A stretch of DNA of 64,000 bases from contig NZ_CP045740.1 in assembly GCF_009650765.1 (NCBI RefSeq), forward strand, positions 1,798,001 to 1,862,000, in the 5' to 3' direction. Under the pieces are notes generated by a model, which saw nothing but the letters and a program-made list of their open reading frames with translations, did not search any database and was not told where the DNA came from. Position numbers and translations under genes: made by a program. Below, piece by piece: positions 1 through 19,001 of this stretch (its first letter is position 1; each line of letters opens with the position of its first letter). Source of the stretch: Streptomyces sp. SUK 48. GTDB taxonomy: Bacteria > Actinomycetota > Actinomycetes > Streptomycetales > Streptomycetaceae.

Positions 1-1143
1 GCCCAGCCGGCCCCGGAAGTCCTCGGCGGGACCTACCGGCGCCTCCGGCGCGCGGTACAGCGCGGCGTCCACCACCCCCGGCACCTCCCGGGCTCGGGAC
101 AGGGCCGCCTCGACGGCGTCCGCGGGACCGAGGGTGCCCGCCGCGTCGACGGTGAGGAAGCGGATCGACGCCCCGCCGTCCCGGTCGCCCTCCGGCGTCA
201 CCGGCAGCCCGGCCGCCGCCCGCACCTGCGCGGTGACCAGGTCGATCCCCCGGGCGCGGCGCACCAGTTCGGGGATCATCCCGCCGGCCAGCCGCGGGTT
301 GACCTCGATCACCCGGGGCCCGTCGTCGTCCAGCCGCAGCTCCACATGCGCCGCGCCCCAGCCGAGCCCGAGGGCCCGTACGGCGGCGACCGCGCACCCG
401 GTCAGGGCGTCCCGCTGCCGCGCCGGCAGGGCGGCGGGCAGGTCGTGGCCGGTCTCGACGAACACCGGGGGCGGACCGACGTGTTTGGCGACGGTCACCA
501 CGGCCTCGTGCCCGACCACCTCGACCGAGAACTCCCGGCCCGTCAGGTACGACTCGACCAGAATCCGGGTCGGCGCGGCCAGCCCCCGCTCGTTGACGGT
601 GGCCGCCAGCAGGGCGCCGGCGTGGTCGGCGACCTCGCCGGGGCTCGCGCACAGCCGTACCCCGACGCTTCCGGAGCCCTGCACCGGCTTGACCACCACG
701 GGCAGGCCCAGCCGGGCGGCCGCGTCGACGGCCTCCGCGACCTCGCCCACCTCCGTGAACCCGGGCACCGGCACCCCGGCCCCGGCGAGGAGGCGGCGCT
801 GGGTGGTCTTGTCGCGGCAGGCCCGTACGGCGTCGGCGGACGGACCGGGCAGGCCGAGCCGGGCCGCCAGCTCGGCGGCGGTGGCCACGAAGTACTCGGA
901 GCTGGACAGCACGCCCGCGATCTCCGTGTCCGCGGCCAGTTCCCGCACCGCCGACCAGAGGGCCTCGGGGTCGGCGGTGTCGACGGTCACCGTGCGCAGG
1001 CCGTCCTCGGCGGCGTACGGATAGCGTCCGGGATCGGCGCCGAGCAGCACCGGTTCGATGCCCGCCGCGACGGCCCGCCGTGCGAACTGGCGCCCTGTGC
1101 CGGTGGTGTTGGACTCGATCAGGAGGAGCAGCCGGTCGCTCAT
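1..1143 (-). CDS. ATP-grasp ligase, 3' end beyond window
   Basis: This gene encodes an ATP-grasp carboxylate-amine ligase, a class that activates a carboxylate as acyl phosphate and couples it to an amine. It starts at an ATG (1143) overlapping the stop of the CysK-like gene as ATGA, and stays open to the left edge (381 codons visible). The N-terminus has a nucleotide-binding-like start (LLLLIESNTTGTGRQFARRA). The ATP-grasp core shows KPVQGSGSVGV with Lys about 152, and later an acidic metal-binding stretch ending EVNPRLAGG. It is the last visible gene of the kinase/CysK-like operon, so it may join a non-proteinogenic amino acid to another residue or to the peptide. The substrate cannot be read from sequence. 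The C-terminus is missing. Confidence 0.85.
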   Translation of the reverse strand, partial: MSDRLLLLIESNTTGTGRQFARRAVAAGIEPVLLGADPGRYPYAAEDGLRTVTVDTADPEALWSAVRELAADTEIAGVLSSSEYFVATAAELAARLGLPGPSADAVRACRDKTTQRRLLAGAGVPVPGFTEVGEVAEAVDAAARLGLPVVVKPVQGSGSVGVRLCASPGEVADHAGALLAATVNERGLAAPTRILVESYLTGREFSVEVVGHEAVVTVAKHVGPPPVFVETGHDLPAALPARQRDALTGCAVAAVRALGLGWGAAHVELRLDDDGPRVIEVNPRLAGGMIPELVRRARGIDLVTAQVRAAAGLPVTPEGDRDGGASIRFLTVDAAGTLGPADAVEAALSRAREVPGVVDAALYRAPEAPVGPAEDFRGRLG

Positions 1144-2207
1144 GCGCCCGCTCCGGGCACCATCACATCGTCGAACCGCCGCCGCGCCCACAGCAGCCGC
1201 GACCAGGTCGCCGGCGCGTCCAGCGGATGCTCGACCAGGGCGGGGCCCGCCGGATCGGCGGCCGGGGTGATGCCCTGCTCGCGCAGCCATGCCTCGTTGT
1301 AGACGGTCGACTGGTAGCGGTAGCCCTCGTCCGGCAGTACGGCCACCACCGTGCTGTCCGGGTTCTGCCGCGCCCACCAGGCGGCGACCTGGAAGGACGC
1401 GCCGCTCGTCGGGCCCATGAACAGGCCGTGGGTGCGGAAGAGTTCATGGGTGGCGTGGAACGCCTCGGGCGCGGTGACCCAGTGCACCTCGTCGTAGGCG
1501 GAGTGCCGCACATTGCCGGGGTGGATGCTGCTGCCCAGGCCGCGCAGCATCCGGGGGCGGTCCGGGGTGCCGAAGATGATCGAGCCGTGGGTGTCGACGC
1601 CGACCAGGTGCAGGGCCGGGTCGGACAGCCGCAGCGCCGCCGCGAGACCGCCCGTGGAGCCGCCCGAACCGACCGGGCCGACCAGGCAGTCCACCGGGCC
1701 GAGGGTGCCGCCGATCAGTTCGGCGACCGAGCCGTACGCGGCCGGGTTGTCGGGGTTGTCGTACTGGCCCGGTACGAAGCTGTCCGGGCGCTCCAGGCGC
1801 AGTTCCTCCACCCGGGCGAGCCGGGCGCCCTGGATGCCGCCGGGCTGTCCGGTGTCCTCGACGATCTCCACCGTCGCGCCGAGCATCGTCAGCCGGGTGT
1901 ACAGCTCCCGGTCGATCGCCGCGTCGCCGACGATGGTGAGGGGGTAGCCGCGCAGCCGGCACACCATGGCGAGGCCGAGGGCGAAGGTGCCCGACGAGGT
2001 CTCGATGACGGGGGTGCCCGGCAGCAGGGTCCCGGCGGCCTCGGCCTGGTCGATGATGTAGCGGGCGGGCAGCAGCTTCATCAGGCTGAAGGCGGCCGCG
2101 TAGAGGTTGTCGGTGAGTCGGATGATGCGCGGGAGCTCGGTGGCTTCCACTACGGACGAGTGCGCCTTGGCGGCACTCGCGACCACGGTCGTCGTCATGT
2201 CAGTCAC
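1140..2207 (-). CDS. CysK-fold PLP enzyme, DabA/SbnA-like
   Basis: This fold-type II PLP enzyme (355 aa) resembles cysteine synthases. Such paralogues do beta-replacement on O-phosphoserine or O-phosphothreonine to make 2,3-diaminopropionate or 2,3-diaminobutyrate precursors (SbnA; DabA of friulimicin). Visible motifs are the likely Schiff-base Lys44 in FSLMKLL, a carboxylate-binding loop ETSSGTFALG (69-78), and the Gly-rich PLP phosphate loop GPVGSGGSTGG (177-187). The usual PSGSVKDR sequence around the lysine is absent, so it is not a housekeeping CysK. The start is GTG 2207, overlapping the kinase stop; an ATG three codons later (2198) is possible. With the threonine-kinase-like gene just upstream, a diaminobutyrate route from threonine is the best inference. 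The amine donor is unknown. Confidence 0.82.
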   Translation of the reverse strand: MTDMTTTVVASAAKAHSSVVEATELPRIIRLTDNLYAAAFSLMKLLPARYIIDQAEAAGTLLPGTPVIETSSGTFALGLAMVCRLRGYPLTIVGDAAIDRELYTRLTMLGATVEIVEDTGQPGGIQGARLARVEELRLERPDSFVPGQYDNPDNPAAYGSVAELIGGTLGPVDCLVGPVGSGGSTGGLAAALRLSDPALHLVGVDTHGSIIFGTPDRPRMLRGLGSSIHPGNVRHSAYDEVHWVTAPEAFHATHELFRTHGLFMGPTSGASFQVAAWWARQNPDSTVVAVLPDEGYRYQSTVYNEAWLREQGITPAADPAGPALVEHPLDAPATWSRLLWARRRFDDVMVPGAGA

Positions 2208-3117
2208 CCGTCGTGAAGATCCACTGCTCGTGGATGCCCGTGCTGTGCAGAAGGTCTTTCGCGTGTTCGGTGCGGGCCTCGACCTCGCGGTCGTCGCGGT
2301 CGAAGAGGATTCCGGCGATGTCCCCGCTGTGGGCGGCCTGCACCCCGAGGGCGCCGACCTCCCGGACGATCCAGCGGATCCGGTCGAGGTCCGGTATCGG
2401 CAGATGCCGCTGGTTGATCTCGGTGCTGGCGGTGGCCACCGCGCCCAGGAGGGCCGCGTCCTTCGTCTGGATGGCGTCGCGGAGCATGGCCTGGAGCTCG
2501 GCGAAGCTCCGGGTCTCGTCGCTGCCGTACGTGGCGGGCGGGAAGGCGAGCGTGTCGACGCCCTGCCCGTTGTTCTGCGGCCGTGAGCCGAAGCCGAGGA
2601 CGCGCACCGGCGGCATGCGGTAGCCGAAGTCCTCGATGACCTCGCCGTCGCGCTGCGCGAACAGCACCGAGGTCTCCTCGAACATCAGCGAGTCGGAGGC
2701 CAGTTCGGCCTGTACGGCGAGCCGGGCCACGTCCTCGGGGGCCAGCGTGCTGACGAAGGCGTCCTTCACCGCCCAGATGGTGGCGAGGACATCGCTGGTC
2801 GAGGAGCCGAAGCCGCGGCACAGCGGGACGTCTCCGGAGAGGTCGAGGTGGCCGCCCACGGGGTGGTCCCCGTCCGGGCTGATCGCGGCGATGGTGAGTT
2901 CGGCCGCGCGCAGGGCCTTGGTCTTCCAGGCCGGGGAGACCGTCAGTTCGGCACCGGGGGCCGGCATGAAGGTCGCGTGTGTCTTGTAGATGGTGCAGGG
3001 CAGGGTCACCAGGCCCCTGCTGAGTCCGCCCTCGTGGGGGAAGACACCTTGCAGGATCTCGCCGTGATGGATGGGAGCCGAAGCGATACCGAGGCGCCAG
3101 CCGGAATGATCAGCCAT
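2200..3117 (-). CDS. GHMP-family kinase, likely L-threonine kinase
   Basis: This 305-aa protein has the GHMP kinase layout of the PduX/DabC type, which phosphorylates L-threonine to O-phospho-L-threonine. The N-terminal APIHHGEILQG matches the family's substrate segment, and the ATP-binding motif is RGFGSSTSD (101-109). The ATG at 3117 is preceded by GAGGAAG-like bases. It overlaps the start of the CysK-like gene, so kinase and PLP enzyme are probably translationally coupled; this kinase/PLP pair is the signature of 2,3-diaminobutyrate formation in the friulimicin pathway. A long hairpin separates it from the NRPS genes, so it probably has its own promoter between about 3120 and 3340. Propanediol-type cobinamide salvage is an unlikely alternative given the neighbours. 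Confidence 0.82.
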   Translation of the reverse strand: MADHSGWRLGIASAPIHHGEILQGVFPHEGGLSRGLVTLPCTIYKTHATFMPAPGAELTVSPAWKTKALRAAELTIAAISPDGDHPVGGHLDLSGDVPLCRGFGSSTSDVLATIWAVKDAFVSTLAPEDVARLAVQAELASDSLMFEETSVLFAQRDGEVIEDFGYRMPPVRVLGFGSRPQNNGQGVDTLAFPPATYGSDETRSFAELQAMLRDAIQTKDAALLGAVATASTEINQRHLPIPDLDRIRWIVREVGALGVQAAHSGDIAGILFDRDDREVEARTEHAKDLLHSTGIHEQWIFTTGD

Positions 3118-3426
3118 ATCCCTTGCTTCCTCTGAGGCCGGGCCGCTCCTTTGCGTACCGGGTCGGCCGTTCGGACACCTCCACGTTAGGAAAAGGAACC
3201 GGCCGAATCCGGTGACCGAGGCGGCAGTTCCGGGGCAGTCACCACGGAGGGGGAAGCGGGGGGCGGGGGCGGCACAGGGCAGGGCGGGGCAGGGCGTTGG
3301 CGGGGCAGCGCAGGGCGGTGGACGGTCGGGACCGGGGAACAGGGACCAGGAACCAGGAACCTCCGGCCGGAGGCCATCAGGCGACCGGCCGGAGGTTCCT
3401 GGTATCGGTTCTCACGTCTGGCGGTT
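3118..3426. other. Intergenic: hairpin plus kinase promoter region
   Basis: This 309-bp gap lies between the kinase gene and the NRPS stop codon. Its right part holds the hairpin at 3352-3403. The middle (3240-3320) is a G-rich low-complexity tract of short GGGCAGG-like units. On the minus strand a TAACGT box near 3184-3189 could be a -10 for the kinase gene. No convincing open frame was seen. Confidence 0.5.
3352..3403 (-). terminator. 19-bp perfect hairpin after NRPS operon
   Basis: Arms 3352-3370 and 3385-3403 are perfectly complementary over 19 bp (ACCAGGAACCTCCGGCCGG in the left arm), with a 14-base loop. The hairpin begins 23 bp after the NRPS stop codon on the minus strand. No U-run follows, as is common for Streptomyces terminators. 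Left of the stem the arm end is repeated (ACCAGGAACCAGGA, 3346-3359). Confidence 0.8.
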
Positions 3427-6400
3427 CTAGCGTCTGGCGGGACGCAGCCGGCCGGCCAGGATCTCGCCGATCGCGCGCAGCGGCTCCGGCTCGGTCATCT
3501 CGGCGTGCCGGCAGTCGACGTCGACCTCCTCGATCCGGCCGCGCACGTACGGCGCCCATGCCTCGGCCGCCGTCGACGGGGCGGGCGTGCCGGTGGCGTT
3601 GAAGAAGAGCAGGTCGCCGCCGAAGGGCAGGTCCGGCACATGGCGCAGCCGGATCTCCAGGTTGGCGACGGTCGCCTCCACGACGGCGGCGGCGCCCGGC
3701 CCGTCGAGTTCGCCGAGCCCGGGTGCCCGGTCCCGTACGAGCCCGGCGAGTTCCCCGACGTCCGGCGCCCCGTCGGCGCAGTGCACGGGCGCGTCCGCCG
3801 GCACCTCGCCGAGCAGGCCGTGCAGGACGTCCCCGCCGGTGATCGGCCGCGGTTCGAAGCCCTCCGGCAGCGGATAGGCGTCCAGCAGCCCGAGCAGCCG
3901 TACCTCCTCGCCGAGCCGTTCCAGCCGGGCGGCGACGGCGTGCGCGACCATGCCGCCGAAGGACCAGCCGATCAGGTGGTACGGCCCGTGCGGCTGGACC
4001 GCGCGGATCGAGGCCAGGTAGTCGTCCGCCATCTCCGCGACGGAGCCGGGACGGCGCTGGGGCTCGGTGAAGTGCCGGGCCTGCAACCCGATGACGGGGT
4101 GGTCCTCGCCGATGTGCCGCAGCAGCCCGGCGTACCCCCAGCTGATCCCGGAGACGGGGTGGACGCAGAACAGCGGTGGCGCGGTCCCCTCCGCCGCGCG
4201 GGCGGCGCCCTCGGCCGCGCCGCGGATGCGCAGGACGGCCTCCAGCGGGTTGGCGCCGGCGCCGGCGGGGCCGGCCGCGATGTGCTCGGCGAGCAGCTCG
4301 GGTGTCGGGTAGCGGAACAGGTCGCTGATCGTCGTGTGCGTGCTCCAGATGGTGCGGATGCGGCTGATCAGCCGGGTGGCGAGCAGGGAGTGGCCGCCGC
4401 GGTGGAAGAAGTGGTCGTCGACGGAGGCCGCGGGCAGGCCGAGGACCTCGGCGAACAGGGTGCACAGGACCTCTTCGGCGGGGGTGCGGGGGCCGCGGCC
4501 GGTGCGGGGCTGGTCGTCGGGGTCGGGCTGGGGCAGGGCCTTGCGGTCGAGCTTGCCGTTGGTGGTGCGCGGGAGCGCGTCCAGGGCCACGTACGCCGCC
4601 GGGATCATGTGGTCGGGCAGCGACGCGGAGGCGTGGGCGCGGAGTCCGGGGATGTCGATACGGGACCCGTCGAGAGGTGTCACATAGGCGATGAGGCCCT
4701 TGTTGCCCGGCCTGACCTCGCCGATGACCACGGCCGCCTGGGCCACGGCGGGGTGCCTGCACAGGACGTTCTCGATCTCGCCGGGTTCGATGCGGAAGCC
4801 CCGGAGCTTCAACTGCTGGTCGGCACGGCCGAGGTACTCCAGCTCGCCCCGGTGGTTCCAGCGGGCCAGGTCACCGGTGCGGTACATCCGACTGCCGGCC
4901 GGACCGTACGGGTTGGCGGTGAACCGGTCCGCCGTGAGAGCGGGTTGGCCGATGTAACCGTGGGCGAGGCCGTGTCCGGCGACATACAACTCCCCCGGCG
5001 TGTTCGGAGGAAGCAGTTCGAGGTTCGGGCCGAGGACGTAGGCGTTCTTGCCCGTGACCGGGCCGCCGATGGGGATGGACGCGGCCCCGGAGACGGCGGA
5101 CTCGGGGGTGATCGGGTGCGTGGTGGTGAAACCCATGCTCTCCGCGGGCCCGTAGCCGTTGATCAGGTGCAGATGGGGGTGGTCGGCGAGGGCCCGTGCC
5201 GTGTGGGAGGGCGAAGCCGCCTCGCCCGCCGTCATGGCCTCACGCACCGTGGCGAAGACCTGAGGGTGCTCGTCCAGCATGTGGTTGAACAGGCTCGCGG
5301 ACATCTGGAGCGTGGTGATCCGGTGCCGCTCGACGAGTTCCACGATCTGATGCGGATCGGTGTGCTGACCGGGCTGGAGAACGCACGTACCACCGTGCAG
5401 GAGCGGACCGAACACCTCCAGGGCGAAGGCGTCCCAGGAGACCGGCGAGCACTGCAAGTAGTCCTGCTCGGGGCCGAAGTGAAGGTAGTCCGGGCCCAGG
5501 AAGGTCGCCGCCAGGGCGCGATGGGAGGCCGCCACACCCTTCGGGGCGCCGGTCGAACCGGAGGTGAACATGACGCACGCGACGGCCTCGGGGTGGCCGG
5601 ACGTCTCCACCGACGCACCCGAAGTCCCCGCGATCACCGTCGCGTCGGCCGTCAGGTCGATCAGCGGCGCGGTGTGCTCCAGCGCCGGGAGGTACGCCTG
5701 GCCGATCACGGCGGCCGGACCGGTCTGCGCGAGAACGCCGTTCAGCCGCTCCCGCGGGAACTGCGGGTCCAGCAGGGTGTATCCGGCACCGGCCTTCAGC
5801 ACCGCGAGCAGCGAGGCGATCAGCAGCGGTGAACGCTCCAGATGGATGGCGACCAGGCTGCCCGGCGTCACGCCCCGCGAAGTGAGGTGACGGGCCAGCC
5901 GGTTGGACCAGATGTCCAGGTCCGCGTACGTGATCCGCTGCTCCTCGTGGACGAGGGCCACCGCGTCGGGGACCCGCGCCGCCCGTGCGCTGAACAGCCG
6001 GTCCAGGGAGAGCCCGGGAGCGGACGTGTCCGGGCCGGCCCAGGCAGTGAGCCGTCCGTGCTCCTCCGCGCCGAGGATCTCCAGCCGGCCGAACGGCAGA
6101 TCGGGAGTCTCGGCCGCCGCGCCGAGCAGCCGGACCAGGCGCGCCACGGCCGCCCGGACGGTACCGGCGTCGTACAGGTCGGTGGCGTACTCCACGCAGA
6201 TGTCGAAGCCGGCCGCGCCGCCGTCCTCGGTCCGGTGCTCCTCGAAGCCGAAGGTCAGGTCGAACTTCGCGATCCGCAGTTCAGGCACGACGAACTCGGT
6301 TGTCAGGTGCCCCAGTTCGGGTCCGCTGCCGAGGGACTGGCCGACGGTGAGCATGACTTGGAAGAGCGGGTGCCGGGAGGCCGAACGCTCCGGGTTGAGG

Positions 6401-9400
6401 GCCTCGACCAAACGGTCGAAGGGAACGTCCTGGTGGGCCCAGGCCGCGAGGTCGGTGTCCCGGGCGCGGCGCAGCAGTTCACGGAAGGAGGGGTTCCCGC
6501 CAGTGTCGGTGCGCAGGACCAGGGTGTTGACGAAGAAGCCGACCAGATCGTCGAGCGCCTGGTCCGCGCGGCCGGCCACGGGCGAGCCGATGACGATGTC
6601 GGTACCGGCGCCCGAGCGGGTCAGCAGCGCGGCCAGTGCCGCCTGGGCGACCATGAGGAACGTGGTACCGGTCTCCCGGGCCAGACCGGTGAGCGCCTGA
6701 TGCGTCCCGGCCGGGCAGGACACGGTGTGCGTGGCGCCCCGGTAGGAGGCCACGACCGGGCGCGGCCGGTCGGCGGGGAGGGTCACCTCGTCCGGTACGG
6801 CTTCCAGGGCGCCGCGCCAGTGGCCGAGCTGGGCGGCGATCAGGCTGTCCGGGTCGTCCGCGTCGCCCAGGAGTTCCTGCTGCCACAGCGTGTAGTCGGC
6901 GTACTGGACCGGCAGCGCCGCCCAGCCGGGCGCCTCGGCGTCGGCGCGTGCCCGGTAGGCGGTGCCGAGGTCGCGCATCAGCGGGGTGTTCGACCAGCCG
7001 TCCGAGACGATGTGGTGCACCACCAGGAGCAGGACGTGATGGTCCGGTGCCAGCTCGAACAGAACGCTGCGGATCGGGAGTTCGGAGTCGAGGGCGAAGG
7101 GCCGTCCTGCCTGCTCGCTGATCCTGGCCGCCAGGGTGTCCGCGTCGGCGCCGAGGACGCTGAAGGGGACCTCCGCCGTGTCGGCCGGGACGATCTGCTG
7201 GCGGGGTTCGCCGTGCTCGGCGGGGAACAGGGTGCGCAGGGCCTCGTGTCGGCCCACGACGTCCGACAGGGCGCCGCGCAGCGCCGCACGGTCGAGGTCA
7301 CCGGTCAGTCGTACGGCCATCGGGATGTTGTACGTCGCCGAGGGGCCCTCCATCTGGTCCAGGAACCAGAGCCGGCGCTGGGCCGGGGAGAGCGGCAGCC
7401 GCGCCGGACGCGGCCCGGCCAGCAGTGCGGGGCGAGAGGCTTCGGCCCGGTCGCCGGCGATGCGCTCGGCCAGGGCGGCGACCGTGGGGTGGCGGAACAA
7501 GTCCCGTACCAGCAGCCGCACTCCGAAGATCTCCCGCACCCTGGAGACCAGGCGGGTGGCGAGGAGGGAGTGGCCGCCACGGCGGAAGAAGTCGTCGTCC
7601 ACGCTGGCGGAGGGCAGGCCCAGGACCTCGGCGAAGACGGTGCAGAGAACTTCTTCGGCGGGGGTGCGGGGGGCCCGGCCCTCGGTGGAGTGGCCCGGGA
7701 GGCCGGGCTGGGGCAGGGCCCGCTGGTCGAGCTTGCCGTTGACGGTCAGCGGGAGGGCGTCCAGCGCCATGAACACGGCCGGGACCATGTAGTCGGCCAG
7801 CGTGCTCTCGGCGTGCCGGCGCAGCGCCTCCGGTTCGATCCGGCTCCCGGCGGCCGGGACGACGTACGCGACGAGCCGCTTGTCACCCGGGCGGACCTCG
7901 CGCACGGCGACCGCCGCCTGGGCCACGGCGGGGTGCTTGCACAGGACGTTCTCGATCTCGCCGGGTTCGATGCGGAAGCCCCGGAGCTTCAACTGCTGGT
8001 CGGCACGGCCGAGGTACTCCAGCTCGCCCCGGTGGTTCCAGCGGGCCAGGTCGCCGGTGCGGTACATCCGACTGCCGGCCGGGCCGTACGGGTTGGCGGT
8101 GAACCGGTCCGCTGTGAGCGCGGGTTGGCCGATGTAACCGTGGGCGAGGCCGTGTCCGGCGACATACAACTCCCCCGGCGTGTTCGGAGGAAGCAGTTCG
8201 AGGTTCGGGCCGAGGACGTAGGCGTTCTTGCCCGTGACCGGGCCGCCGATGGGGATGGACGCGGCGTCGGAGGTGATCGGGTGGGTGGTGGTGAATCCCA
8301 TGCTCTCCGCCGGGCCGTAGCCGTTGATCAGGTGCAGGTGCGGGTGGTCGGCGAGGGCGCGTGCGGTGTGGGCTGGCGAGGCGGCTTCTCCGGCGGTCAT
8401 GGCCTCGCGGAGGACGCTGAAGACGGCGGGGTGCTCGTCCAGCATGTGGTTGAACAGGCTCGCGGACATCTGGAGCGTGGTGATCCGGTGCCGCTCGACG
8501 AGTTCCACGATCTGATGCGGATCGGTGTGCTGACCGGGCTGGAGAACGCACGTACCACCGTGGAGGAGAGGACCGAAGACCTCAAGCGCGAAGGCGTCCC
8601 AAGAAACCGGCGAGCACTGCAAGTAGCTCTGCTCGGGGCCGAAGTGGAGGTAGTCCGGCCCCAGGAACGTCGCCGCCAGGGCGCGATGGGAGGCCGCCAC
8701 ACCCTTCGGGGCGCCGGTCGAACCGGAGGTGAACATGACGCAGGCCACGGCCTCGGGATGGCCGGACGTCTCCACCGACGCGCCCGAAGTCGCCGCGATC
8801 ACCGTCGCGTCGGCCGTCAGGTCGATCAGCGGCGCGGTGTGCTCCAGCGCCGGGAGGTACGCCTGGCTGATCACCACCGACGGACTGGTCTGTCCGAGGG
8901 CCTTGTTGAGGCGCTCCAGGGGGAACTGCGGGTCCAGCAGGGTGTATCCGGCGCCGGCCTTCAGCACCGCGAGCAGCGAGGCGATCAGCAGCGGCGAGCG
9001 TTCGAGATGGATGGCGACCAGGCTGCCCGGTGTCACGCCCCGCGAAGTGAGATGGCGGGCCAGCCGGTTGGACCAGATGTCCAGGTCCGCGTACGTGATC
9101 CGCTGCTCCTCGTGGACGAGGGCCACCGCGTCGGGGGTCGCGGCCGCCTTCCCGCTGAACAGCTGGTCGAGGGAGAGCCGCGGGGCCCGGGTGCGGGGCC
9201 CGGCCCACCCGTCCAGCCGGCTGCGCTCGTCGGCCGTCAGCATCTCCAGCGTGCCGACCGGCGCGTCCGGGGTGTCGGCCACCGCGGTGAGCAGTCGTAC
9301 CAGCCGGTCGAGGACGGCCCGTACCGTTCCCGCGTCGTACAGATCGGTGGCGTACTCGGCGACGATGTCGCATCCGGCCGGCCGGCCGTCGGCGCCGGAG

Positions 9401-10565
9401 CGCTCCTGGAAGCCGAAGGTCAGATCGAACTTGGCGATCCGCAGTTCCGGGATCACCAACGACGTGTCCAGGGAGCCGAGTCCGGGCCCGGCCGGGTCGA
9501 GCGACCGGGCGACCGTGAGCATCACCTGGAAGAGCGGGTGGCGGGAAGCCGAGCGCTCCGGGTTGAGGACCTCGACCAGCCGGTCGAACGGCATGTCCTG
9601 GTGCGCCCAGGCCGCCAGATCGGTCTGCTGGGCGCGGCGGAGCAGTTCACGGAAGGACGGGTCGCCGCCGGTGTCGGTGCGCAGGACGAGCGTGTTCACG
9701 AAGAAGCCGACCAGGTCGTCGAGGGCCTCGTCCCCGCGCCCGGTGACCGGGGAGCCGATGACGATGTCCGTACCGGCGCCCGAGCGGGTCAGCAGCGCGG
9801 CCACCGCCGCCTGGGCGACCATGAAGAACGTGGTGCCGGTCTCCCGGGCCAGACCGGTGAGCGCCCGGTGCGTCCCGGCCGGGCAGGACACCTCGCAGGT
9901 GGCGCCCCGGTACGAGGCCACCACCGGGCGGGGCCGGTCCGCGGGCAGCGACACCTCGTCCGGCAGCTCCGCCAACGCGTCCTTCCAGTAGTCGAGTTGG
10001 GAGGAGATCACGCTGTCCGGGTCGTCGGCGTCCCCCAGGACCTCCCGCTGCCAGAGCGTGTAGTCGGCGTACTGGACGGGCAGCGGCTCCCAGTGCGGCG
10101 CGCCGCCCTCGGTCCGGGCGCCGTACGCGGTCCCCAGGTCCCGCATCAGCGGGGCGTTGGACCAGCCGTCCGAGGCGATGTGGTGCACGACCAGCAGCAG
10201 GACGTGGTCCTCGGGGGCCAGCTCCAGCAAGGTCCCGCGGAGGGGCAGGTCACGGGCGAGGTCGAAGGTCTTCGCGGCCAGCTCGCCGAGGGTGGTGGCG
10301 AGCGCGTCCTCGGTCACCGGGAGCACCGGCAGCGGGAGTTCGACGTCCTCCTCCGCGAGGATCGACTGGTACGGCGTTCCCTCCTGGGCGGGGAACAGGG
10401 TCCGCAGCACCTCGTGCCGGGCCACCACATCCGTCAGAGCGTCCCGCAGGGCCGCGCGGTCGAGAGCGCCGCGCATCCGGACGGCCAGCGGAATGTGGTA
10501 GGTCGCGGACGGGCCTTCCATCTGGTCCAGGAACCACAGCCGCTGCTGGGCGAAGGACAAGGGGA

Positions 10566-10569
<4 letters not shown>
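3427..10569 (-). CDS. NRPS, modules 4-5 with thioesterase
   Basis: This 2380-aa synthetase reads C-A-PCP-C-A-PCP-TE. Approximate domains: C4 1-440, A4 455-960, PCP4 985-1050 (GGHSLL), C5 1060-1500, A5 1515-2020, PCP5 2045-2110, TE 2130-2380 (GWSFGG nucleophile elbow). Both C domains have HHIxSDG. No epimerisation or tailoring domain is visible, so both residues should be loaded and kept without epimerisation. The two A domains give the same ten-residue pocket code by alignment to GrsA, DALQMAGGFK, which I cannot assign; both have GPAE instead of GPTE and a WDAFAL A4 core. The ATG at 10569 overlaps the previous NRPS stop (ATGA), and the first residues MIPLSFAQQ are the C1 motif. It releases the finished peptide. 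Confidence 0.95.
4741..5397 (-). repeat. Adenylation-domain tract duplicated at 7921-8562
   Basis: The A5-coding DNA is nearly identical to A4. 4741-5084 matches 7921-8264 with five or six differences, and 5264-5397 matches 8429-8562 exactly. The offset changes from 3180 to 3165 because A5 has five extra codons (PESAVSGAAS versus SDAAS). This is recent module duplication or gene conversion. Confidence 0.85.
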
Positions 10570-18878
<8,309 letters not shown>

Positions 18879-19001
18879 CTCACACACCAATCTCGAGGAT
18901 TCGGGGCTGCGCTCGCGCGCGGAAGGGGGCGGACCGCCGCGACCGCGATCGGCGCCGACGGGAGGAGCGGGAGGTGGCCAGAGCCGGTCCGGCGGGCCGC
19001 T

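Noticed and set aside
1..2700. Long plus-strand open frames opposite the ATP-grasp, PLP and kinase genes
   Set aside because: Arg/Pro/Gly-rich translations without domains, antisense to clear genes; typical of GC-rich DNA.
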